22,028 nucleotides of DNA from Gammaproteobacteria bacterium (GTDB lineage Bacteria; Pseudomonadota; Gammaproteobacteria; Granulosicoccales; Granulosicoccaceae). Shown one piece after another: positions 15,456 through 22,028 of this stretch. Below the pieces are notes generated by a model that worked only from the letters and a program-made list of their open reading frames with translations, was not told the DNA's origin and ran no database searches. The position numbers and the translations under genes are program-made. The number at the start of each line of letters is the position of its first letter. The stretch's first letter is position 1. Location of the stretch: contig DOIU01000370.1 in assembly GCA_003511825.1 (NCBI GenBank), positions 1 to 22,028 on the forward strand, in the 5' to 3' direction.

Positions 15456-16739
15456 CTACAGGTGCAAAGCAGTCTCTGCGAGTGCATAGCGATTGCATAA
15501 GCGCAACCAATCCGTGCGATCTGCATCAATCTCGAGTCGAAAACCGCCGTCGTCCCGAAACGATTCCTGCACAACAGCACCCCGCTGATACAACTCAGCA
15601 CGAATCTGCCCGGCGGAAGGGTTCAACTCCAACCATCCGTGCACGCGCGCGGCTGTCACTCGCTCAACAATCGCGTCGATTAACAGGTCAAGACCGCGGT
15701 TGTCACGCGCTGACACCCACACACGCACTGGCTTACCGGCATCATCTCTATCGATATGCGGGTCAACATCCAAATTATCAATCTTGTTATACACCATGAG
15801 CACCGGCACTTCATGCGCATCAATGTCACTGATGACGGTGTTCACATCTTCTACGCGCTGCGCGCGCTGCTCATCCGAGGCATCAACCACATGCAACAAC
15901 AGCTGAGACTCGCGCGTTTCCAGAAGTGTCGATCGAAAGGCATCGACCAACTCATGCGGCAAATCACTGATAAAACCAACCGTATCGACGATCACGGCAT
16001 GGCGCCCGCGCGGCAACGGCAGACGACGAAAAGTGGGGTCGAGCGTCGCGAATAACTGATCGGCCGCGTAAACGTGCGTGCCCGTCAAGGCATTGAATAA
16101 GGTGGATTTGCCGGCATTGGTGTAGCCAACGAGTGACACAGTGGGTGTTTCGGAGCGCGTTCTAGCCTGACGCCCCTGCTCTCGCTGACGACGTACCTTC
16201 TCAAGGCGTTTGCGAATGGTTTTGACGCGAATCCCGAGCAAGCGTCGGTCGGTTTCGAGCTGGGTTTCGCCCGGACCACGCAAGCCGATGCCACCTTTTT
16301 GTCGCTCCAGATGCGTCCAGCCTCGGACCAACCGCGTCGACAGATGCACCAGCTGCGCAAGTTCAACCTGCAACTTACCCTCAAACGTCGAGGCACGCTG
16401 GGCAAAGATATCGAGGATCAGGCCGGTTCGATCCAGCACACGACAAGCCAAGCGCTTTTCGAGGTTACGCTCTTGGCTGGGGCTGAGACTCTGATTGAAG
16501 ACGACGAGATCGATCCCCAGCTCAGCAATCAGCGTAGCAATCTCATCAAGCTTGCCGCCGCCAATGTAATACTTGGGATCTGGGCGAGCACGCGACGCCG
16601 TCACCAAGCGCAACACATCCGCACCCGCAGACGTGGCTAACTCAGTGAATTCACGAATGTCGTCGTCGCTGATCCCGCCACCGGCGGGATCGACATGAAC
16701 GAGGAGCGCCCGATTACCGACTGACGGTAGTTCAAACAA
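15456..16739 (-). CDS. hflX: GTPase HflX
   Basis: Ribosome-associated GTPase that splits stalled 70S ribosomes, notably under heat stress. The 427 residues contain the HflX N-terminal domain with YYIGGGKLDE (57-66), the linker motif GGIGLRGPGETQLE (149-162), G1 GYTNAGKS (205-212), G3 DTVGF (252-256) and G4 YNKID. The start is an unusual TTG at 16739: the protein then begins MFELPSVGNRALLVHVD, as expected for the family, and GGTGAG lies about eight bases upstream. The gene follows hfq by 28 bases and stops with TAG. Confidence 0.96.
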   Translation of the reverse strand: MFELPSVGNRALLVHVDPAGGGISDDDIREFTELATSAGADVLRLVTASRARPDPKYYIGGGKLDEIATLIAELGIDLVVFNQSLSPSQERNLEKRLACRVLDRTGLILDIFAQRASTFEGKLQVELAQLVHLSTRLVRGWTHLERQKGGIGLRGPGETQLETDRRLLGIRVKTIRKRLEKVRRQREQGRQARTRSETPTVSLVGYTNAGKSTLFNALTGTHVYAADQLFATLDPTFRRLPLPRGRHAVIVDTVGFISDLPHELVDAFRSTLLETRESQLLLHVVDASDEQRAQRVEDVNTVISDIDAHEVPVLMVYNKIDNLDVDPHIDRDDAGKPVRVWVSARDNRGLDLLIDAIVERVTAARVHGWLELNPSAGQIRAELYQRGAVVQESFRDDGGFRLEIDADRTDWLRLCNRYALAETALHL

Positions 16740-16757
16740 CTACGGGCTCACCCACGC

Positions 16758-16784
16758 AAAAGTTGCGCTACTCACCCAACTCTT
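16758..16784 (-). terminator. Hairpin spanning the hfq stop codon
   Basis: On the minus strand AAGAGTTG pairs with CAACTTTT (8 bp with one G-U), leaving an 11-base loop that holds the hfq TAG. The 3' arm is T-rich. The stem is weak and hflX starts only 28 bases after hfq, so this is at best a partial attenuator. Confidence 0.25.
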
Positions 16785-17013
16785 CATTATCACCCGGCGT
16801 TGCGATCTTAACCGGACGGCTGGGCACAACCGTAGAGATCGCATGCTTATAAACCATCTGACTGACCGTGTTCTTGAGCAAAACTACAAACTGGTCAAAA
16901 GACTCAACCTGTCCTTGAAGTTTGATGCCGTTGACCAAATAAATCGAAACCGGAATTCGTTCCTTGCGAAGTGCATTAAGAAAGGGTTCTTGTAACGACT
17001 GCCCTTTTGCCAT
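16768..17013 (-). CDS. hfq: RNA chaperone Hfq
   Basis: Hexameric Sm-like protein that binds small RNAs and their targets. The 81-residue product has the full core: SLQEPFLNALRKERIPVSIYLVNG, the Sm1 segment GQVESFDQFVVLL and the Sm2 motif YKHAISTVVPSRPV, then a short acidic C-terminal tail (GDNEELGE). AGGAG lies about seven bases before the ATG. It is the first recognised gene of the minus-strand hfl operon. Unlike in many gammaproteobacteria, no miaA lies upstream. Confidence 0.98.
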   Translation of the reverse strand: MAKGQSLQEPFLNALRKERIPVSIYLVNGIKLQGQVESFDQFVVLLKNTVSQMVYKHAISTVVPSRPVKIATPGDNEELGE

Positions 17014-17082
17014 GATTTGCTCCTGATGATCTCTTGGTGTTGTGTTTGCGTCCGCTACTCGCCAGTTTCGACAAGACGCTGA

Positions 17083-17178
17083 TTAATCCCAATCCATACC
17101 GCCCCACAGGGGACAGCATCGTGTTTCATAACACTTATACGTAAACCCATAACCTTCCGCGCCCGCATGGACATGCAT
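17083..17178 (-). CDS. Candidate 31-residue small ORF upstream of hfq
   Basis: The frame runs ATG to TAA and encodes a peptide beginning MHVHAGAEGYGFTYKCYE and ending in WGGMDWD, with three cysteines (16, 21, 22) and five aromatic residues. The composition looks more protein-like than random. The ribosome site is poor (GAAG about six bases upstream). I do not recognise a family. It could equally be chance within an hfq leader. Confidence 0.2.
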   Translation of the reverse strand: MHVHAGAEGYGFTYKCYETRCCPLWGGMDWD

Positions 17179-17312
17179 AAAAACTTCGTTAACGGAGGTT
17201 TTCCCGCGCAGAAATCCCGAAAGCGGGCACGCATGAGAAAAAGATTACGTAATTCAACCACCTACTCGCGGAAGGGTAGTATAAAGTGTGCGGTCGATTT
17301 TCCCCCCTGCTT

Positions 17313-17389
17313 GGTTGAGTGTCAATGGCCTGAACGCGGCTAAACGTAAAAATTGCCGTGTATTCACCTTATATTGACACCCAGCAACC
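17313..17389. repeat. Long-range inverted repeat in the hfq upstream region
   Basis: GTGTCAAT (17319-17326) is the exact reverse complement of ATTGACAC (17373-17380). Outside it, GGTTG (17313-17317) is complementary to CAACC (17385-17389). The arms are separated by 46 bases. Each inner arm contains a TTGACA-like -35 hexamer, one per strand, but neither has a convincing -10 at 17 bases. It could be a paired operator or cruciform between the divergent units. Confidence 0.4.
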
Positions 17390-17522
17390 TGTTTGCCCCG
17401 AAAATTGCCCTGAACGTCAATGATAAATCCGGGCGCGCGCGCTCAATGACCACCCTATTCAGCCCTAAGTCAGCCAGCACGAGGACAATATCCGGCAACA
17501 CAATCACAATGAGCAGCCACTC

Positions 17523-18248
17523 ATGAAAACACACTTTGACCGAAACAACCGACTTGCCGTATGGGTTACCCTGATTGCACTGGTATACGTTCAATCTGCA
17601 TGGGCGAATACGCCCGATGTATCCGGGCAAGAGTCCACCCGAATGTCGGGTAAATACCTCGACCCCTCATACACCACCGCCACGCCGAACCACCGAGATG
17701 CGACGAAACCTCGACACCACGACCCTCATCGTTGGTTTGCGCTCGATCATATTAATGTGCATTTATTCGACGACCCCGATCGCAACGGCTTTTATTCATC
17801 ATTGGAATTGGCTTTTGACGTGGACGTGGAATACGGCACCGCCTGGGTTTACGCAGACATCTGGATTCGCCCGCACGGCGGCTACTACGAACATCTGTAC
17901 TCGACCGATATTTTCGCCATTCACGGCCAAGGCAGTAACGATACCTATGTCGTCTCTGCAGACCTGCTGGCCAACTACCACAGCGACTACTATGACCTTA
18001 TGATTGAGCTGTACGATGCTGATGGTTACGCATCACCGGTCGCACTCGCCGACCCTTGGTATCATCCTGCGCTCTCTGCCTTGCCACTCGAGGCGCGGCA
18101 CCATCATCACCCCAGCGGCAGCTTATCCATTTCCGCAAGCGGAGCGGGCGTCAGCTTGCTTATTATACCAAGCATGGCCCTGATTTACGGATACCGTTAC
18201 CGGCGAGCTTGGAAACGGCCAGCGATTAAGACGCAGCGCAACAAATAG
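17523..18248 (+). CDS. Exported choice-of-anchor H family protein
   Basis: A 241-residue secreted or surface-anchored protein. A signal peptide covers about 1-29, with cleavage likely after SAWA. The central domain (about 75-190) has the family pattern: DDPDRNGFYSSLELAFDVD, EYGTAWVYADIWI, a YSTDIFAIHG strand, then YDLMIELYDADG and LSALPLE. The C-terminus has PSGSLS, a hydrophobic segment (about 208-223) and a basic tail (YRRAWKRP), as in proteins processed by a C-terminal sorting system. Several DxD/N-rich turns might bind calcium. The ribosome site before the ATG is weak. The gene is divergent from hfq; its cargo or function is unknown. Confidence 0.75.
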   Translation: MKTHFDRNNRLAVWVTLIALVYVQSAWANTPDVSGQESTRMSGKYLDPSYTTATPNHRDATKPRHHDPHRWFALDHINVHLFDDPDRNGFYSSLELAFDVDVEYGTAWVYADIWIRPHGGYYEHLYSTDIFAIHGQGSNDTYVVSADLLANYHSDYYDLMIELYDADGYASPVALADPWYHPALSALPLEARHHHHPSGSLSISASGAGVSLLIIPSMALIYGYRYRRAWKRPAIKTQRNK

Positions 18249-18410
18249 CCTTTGACCTCCCCAAATCGATATTGCAGAATAATATGGATTGCTTTGAAAA
18301 AGGTAATAATAACTACAGCGGCTTCAAGGTCTCAGGCACAGACTCGACGAAGCCAACGTCTCGATCAGGCTGTACCGGCTTCACACACACGAAACGTCAG
18401 GACGCAGTCC

Positions 18411-18429
18411 GGCGATCTGCCCGATCGCC
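18411..18429 (+). promoter_or_regulatory. Hairpin in the leader before the propionate genes
   Basis: GGCGATC (18411-18417) and GATCGCC (18423-18429) are perfectly complementary around a 5-base loop TGCCC. It lies about 80 bases before the prpE start within a 263-bp non-coding leader. There is no T tract. It may be a transcript structure or the 3' end of the preceding unit. Confidence 0.35.
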
Positions 18430-18511
18430 TACCGTGCATGACTCGCAGCGACCTGGCGCCTCTACCGGAGAGCCGTACATGCCATCTTAAAAAAAATGTG
18501 AGGGGAACCCT

Positions 18512-20407
18512 ATGAGCGGTGCGTACGAACAACTTTATAATAAGTCCATCAACGACAGGGAAGCGTTCTGGAAAGAGGCGGCCAAAGCCGTCCATTGGTC
18601 AAAGCAACCCAACACGATCATCGACACCAGCGAAAGCCCATTCAATAAGTGGTTCCCCGATGGTGAAATCAACGCCTGCTACAACGCTATCGACATCCAC
18701 GTCGCAGAAGGTCGCGGTGATCAAGCCGCCATCATCTACGACAGTCCAGTCACCGACACCAAAACCACGATAACCTACGCGCAATTGCTTGACCGCGTCT
18801 CCCGCTTCGCAGCCGTCCTCGACAGCAAAGGCGTCACCAAAGGTGACCGCGTCGTCGTCTACATGCCGATGATTCCCGAAGCCGCCATCGCCATGCTTGC
18901 GTGTGCCCGCATCGGTGCGATTCACTCAGTCGTCTTCGGGGGTTTCGCCTCCAATGAACTGGCTGTGCGTATCAATGATGCCAAACCCAAGGTTATCCTG
19001 ACGGCATCTTGCGGTATTGAAGTGGCTCGCGTCATTGCCTACAAGCCATTGCTCGACGAAGCCATCAACCTCGCCGAACACAAACCCGAATCATGTATTG
19101 TATTTCAGCGCCCCCAAGCTGAAGCCTAGATGCAAGATGGCCGCGATTATGACTGGATGCAGGAAGAACAAGCCGCCTCACCCATTGACTGCGTCCCCGT
19201 CAACAGCACCGATCCACTGTATGTACTTTACACCTCCGGCACCACTGGCCAACCCAAAGGCGTTGTGCGCGATACCGGGGGCAGCGTTGTCTCCCTGAAG
19301 TGGACCATGAAGCACATCTACGATACCGAGCCTGGTGAAGTCTACTGGGCGGCGTCGGACGTCGGCTGGGTGGTTGGCCATTCCTACATTGTGTATGGCC
19401 CGCTGTTCAATGGTAATACAACCTTGATCTATGAAGGCAAGCCTGTTGGCACCCCTGATCCGGGCGCATTCTGGCGCGTCATTTCCGAGCATAATGTGCG
19501 CACCTTGTTCACCGCACCGACCGCATTTCGCGCCATCAAAAAAGAAGATCCCGAAGGCACTTACCTGGAGAACTACGACATCTCCTGCCTGCGCGCACTG
19601 TATCTGGCCGGTGAACGCTGCGACCCAGATACACTTGCCTGGGCGCAAGATAAGCTGCAAATTCCAGTGATTGATCATTGGTGGCAGACAGAAACAGGCT
19701 GGTCAATCGCGGCCAACTGTAAGGGTGTTGAGTTATTGCCCGTCGTACCCGGCTCGCCTACCCGCGCAGCTCCGGGCTATGACATCCAAGTGCTCGACGA
19801 ATCCGGTAACCCGGTGGAGCCCGGCGATATCGGTGCACTGGCCGTTAAACTTCCCTTGCCACCAGGCACCTTCGTCACTTTGTGGAATGCACCGGAACGC
19901 TATGTCAGTTCCTACTTCGCCAACTACGACGGTTATTATGAAACCGGCGATGCTGGCTACATCGATGAAAACGGGTACATCTTCGTGATGGCACGTACCG
20001 ACGACATCATCAACGTCGCCGGGCATCGACTTTCAACGGGCGGTATGGAAGAAGTACTCGCCTCACATCCCGACGTGGCGGAATGCGCCGTGATGGGCGT
20101 AGCCGACAAACTCAAGGGTCAAATCCCGATGGGGCTCATCGTGCTCAACGCCACCTGCGAGCGCGACCACGATGAAATCGTCGCTGAAGTCATCAAACTC
20201 GTCCGCGCCAAGATCGGGCCGGTTGCTGCCTTCAAGAACGCTATGGTTGTCAAGCGCCTGCCAAAGACACGCTCTGGCAAGATTCTTCGCGGCACCATGC
20301 GCTCCATTGCGGACAGCACCGACTGGAAGATGCCTGCCACGATTGATGACCCGGCGATTCTCGACGAAATCACCGAAGCGCTGAAAGCCGCTGGCTTCGC
20401 GAAATAA
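18512..20407 (+). pseudogene. prpE: Propionyl-CoA synthetase interrupted by an in-frame TAG
   Basis: AMP-forming acyl-CoA synthetase that would activate propionate to propionyl-CoA. Two open frames, 18512-19129 (205 aa) and 19130-20407 (425 aa), are in the same reading frame and separated only by one TAG codon at 19127-19129. Together they give 631 residues, the normal PrpE length, and the sequence runs on smoothly (PQAEA, stop, MQDGRDYDW). Conserved motifs lie on both sides: the N-terminal ACS domain, the P-loop YTSGTTGQPKG (about 240-250), ASDVGWVVGHSYIVYGPL and GTPDPGAFWRV typical of PrpE, the TETG motif, and the catalytic Lys at about 590 in KTRSGKILRG. GAGGGG precedes the first ATG by about eight bases. 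The stop would cut the protein before its ATP-binding site. Since TAG directly touches an ATG, reinitiation, suppression or a sequencing error (CAG to TAG) are alternatives to true loss. Confidence 0.85.
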
Positions 20408-20435
20408 TCTCACTACATTACTGGAATCATTCTTA

Positions 20436-21968
20436 ATGCAGGAAATTACTCAACTTCTCGAAGAGAAGCGTGCCGCCGCCCGACTGGGCGGTGGCCAAAA
20501 ACGCATCGATACGCAACACAGCAAAGGCAAGCTCACAGCTCGCGAACGGCTGGAAGTCCTGTTTGATGAAGGCACGTTCGAAGAGTGGGACATGTTTGTC
20601 GAACACAACTGCCACGACTTCGGTATGGCAGATTCACGCGTACCAGGAGACGGTGTTGTCACTGGCTTCGGTACCATCAATGGCCGCACGGTATTCGCCT
20701 TCAGCCAAGACTTCACGGTGCTAGGTGGTTCCCTGTCGGATGCACATGCACGCAAAATCTGCAAAATCATGGATCAAGCCATGAAGGTTGGCGCACCGGT
20801 CATTGGTCTCAATGATTCCGGTGGCGCGCGCATCCAAGAAGGCGTAGGCTCACTCGCGGGCTACGCTGAAGTATTCCAGCGCAACGTACTGGCCTCCGGC
20901 GTCATCCCACAGATCTCCATGATTATGGGCCCGTGTGCCGGCGGCGCCGTTTACTCGCCCGCCATGACTGATTTCATCTTTATGGTGAAAGACAGCTCCT
21001 ATATGTTTGTGACGGGCCCCGAAGTCGTCAAAACCGTGACCCACGAAGAAGTCACGCAGGAAGATCTCGGTGGTGCGGTCACCCACACATCAAAATCCGG
21101 CGTTGCCGATCTCGCCTTCGAAAACGACATCGAAGCCTTGCTGTATCTGCGCAAGTTTGTGGACTTCTTGCCCTCAAACAACCGTGAAAAGCCGCCCGTC
21201 GCAAAGACACAAGACCCTGCCTCTCGCTTGGAGATGTCGCTGGACACGCTGGTACCACCCAACGCGTCCCTGCCCTACGACATGCGCGAGCTGATTCTTA
21301 AAATCACTGACGACGGCGATTTCTTTGAGCTTCAGCCCGATTACGCAGGCAATATCCTGATTGGTTTGGCACGCATGGACGGTGCACCTGTGGGTATCGT
21401 TGCCAACCAACCCATGGTCTTGGCAGGCTGTCTCGACATCGATTCCAGCCGCAAAGCCGCGCGCTTTGTGCGTTTCTGCGATGCCTTCAATATTCCCATC
21501 GTCACGCTGGTCGACGTTCCCGGCTTCCTGCCGGGCACCTCTCAGGAGTACGGCGGCATTATCAAGCACGGCGCTAAACTGCTTTACGCTTACGCAGAAG
21601 CAACCGTGCCCAAAGTCACCATCATTACCCGTAAGGCCTATGGCGGCGCTTATGACGTGATGTCGTCCAAACACTTGCGCGGTGACGTGAACTACGCCTG
21701 GCCATCAGCGGAAATTGCTGTGATGGGCCCCAAAGGTGCGGTGGAAATCATCTTCCGTCAGGAGCGTGATAACCCTGAAAAAATCGAACAGCACACCGAA
21801 GACTACCGCGCCAAATTCGCTAATCCGTTCGTCGCGGGTGCCATGGGCTATATCGACGACGTCATCATGCCGCACGATACACGCCGTCAGATCTGTCGCG
21901 ACCTACGTATGCTGCGCGATAAGAAGCTAGAGAATCCGTGGAAAAAACACGGCAATCTGCCTCTCTAA
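20436..21968 (+). CDS. pccB: Propionyl-CoA carboxylase carboxyltransferase (beta) subunit
   Basis: Carboxyltransferase subunit of a biotin-dependent acyl-CoA carboxylase, transferring CO2 from carboxybiotin to propionyl-CoA to give methylmalonyl-CoA. The 510-residue length is normal. The N-terminal half has GKLTARERLEVLFDEGTFEE, GGSLSDAHARKI (97-108), NDSGGARIQEG (126-136) and GPCAGGAVYSPA (165-176), which form the acyl-CoA site. The C-terminal half has the biotin-side segment VDVPGFLPGTSQEYGGIIKHGAKLL and RKAYGGAYDVM. It starts 28 bases after prpE with a modest GGA ribosome site. The biotin-bearing alpha subunit should be just downstream; the window ends 60 bases later, possibly at the start of the next gene (ATG 22024). 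Confidence 0.93.
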   Translation: MQEITQLLEEKRAAARLGGGQKRIDTQHSKGKLTARERLEVLFDEGTFEEWDMFVEHNCHDFGMADSRVPGDGVVTGFGTINGRTVFAFSQDFTVLGGSLSDAHARKICKIMDQAMKVGAPVIGLNDSGGARIQEGVGSLAGYAEVFQRNVLASGVIPQISMIMGPCAGGAVYSPAMTDFIFMVKDSSYMFVTGPEVVKTVTHEEVTQEDLGGAVTHTSKSGVADLAFENDIEALLYLRKFVDFLPSNNREKPPVAKTQDPASRLEMSLDTLVPPNASLPYDMRELILKITDDGDFFELQPDYAGNILIGLARMDGAPVGIVANQPMVLAGCLDIDSSRKAARFVRFCDAFNIPIVTLVDVPGFLPGTSQEYGGIIKHGAKLLYAYAEATVPKVTIITRKAYGGAYDVMSSKHLRGDVNYAWPSAEIAVMGPKGAVEIIFRQERDNPEKIEQHTEDYRAKFANPFVAGAMGYIDDVIMPHDTRRQICRDLRMLRDKKLENPWKKHGNLPL

Positions 21969-22028
21969 AGCTCGGCTGAAATCTTGTGACACGTTTGCAT
22001 TATCTACGGAATTCAATCTGAACATGAC

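Larger units (their letters stand above)
17014..17522. other. Gene-poor interval between divergent hfq and choice-of-anchor H genes
   Basis: This 509-bp stretch contains no recognised gene. miaA, the usual upstream neighbour of hfq, is absent. A minus-strand open frame at 17055-17261 (68 codons, GTG start) resembles no family I know. A 31-codon frame at 17083-17178 is listed separately. A possible minus-strand -10 box TATACT lies at 17283-17278 without a good -35. An inverted repeat lies at 17313-17389. Promoters of both divergent units are expected here. Confidence 0.6.

Noticed and set aside
17055..17261. 68-codon minus-strand frame with GTG start upstream of hfq
   Set aside because: No family resemblance and no clear ribosome site. 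It overlaps the 31-codon frame, which has the more protein-like composition.
18252..18515. 87-codon plus-strand frame before prpE
   Set aside because: Arg/Ser/Thr-rich translation without motifs and no ribosome site; it lies in a probable leader region.
18512..20407. Amber codon reassignment or pyrrolysine/readthrough coding in this organism
   Set aside because: TAG ends hfq, hflX, the DUF3149 gene and the choice-of-anchor H gene at their natural lengths, so it acts as a normal stop here.

Overview
The window looks like chromosomal DNA of a gammaproteobacterium. The strongest evidence is the minus-strand order hfq, hflX, hflK, hflC, a DUF2065 gene, hisZ and purA, which is a standard gammaproteobacterial arrangement. 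Nearly every reading frame matches a known family, genes are tightly packed, and there are no transposases, rRNA, tRNA or CRISPR arrays. The genus cannot be named from this sequence alone.

Layout. (1) 75-2031, plus: the glutathione-dependent formaldehyde pair, S-(hydroxymethyl)glutathione dehydrogenase and S-formylglutathione hydrolase. (2) 2086-3446, plus: a tiny DUF3149 membrane protein whose start lies in a strong predicted hairpin, then a Crp/Fnr-type regulator and a small DUF2892 membrane protein, with a perfect palindrome between the last two. (3) 3479-10399, minus: a complete ebo cluster in the order eboC-eboA-eboB-eboE-eboF-TMEM220-eboD, with overlapping or near-touching genes. (4) 10585-17013, minus: the hfq-to-purA housekeeping operon. 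(5) 17014-17522: a gene-poor 509-bp interval. (6) 17523-18248, plus: an exported choice-of-anchor H family protein. (7) 18512-21968, plus: propionyl-CoA synthetase, broken by one in-frame TAG, followed by the carboxyltransferase subunit of propionyl-CoA carboxylase.

How the parts work together. frmA and frmB oxidise formaldehyde to formate through glutathione adducts. The ebo genes encode a UbiA-like membrane protein, a TatD-like hydrolase, a sugar-phosphate-cyclase-like enzyme, a TIM-barrel protein, an alkaline-phosphatase-superfamily protein and EboA. In cyanobacteria this cluster is tied to moving a metabolite precursor to the periplasm; its chemistry is not established. Here it carries an extra TMEM220 gene and has no adjacent biosynthetic cluster, so it is the best candidate for an under-described system. 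HflK/HflC form the membrane complex that modulates FtsH, Hfq is the sRNA chaperone, and HisZ and PurA serve histidine and AMP synthesis. prpE and pccB would convert propionate to methylmalonyl-CoA, if the prpE stop codon is not inactivating.

A recurring small-scale pattern is that several genes (DUF2892, eboD, hflC, and more weakly hfq) have their stop codon in the loop of a short 3'-end hairpin. All function assignments come from reading the sequences by eye; no database search was run.
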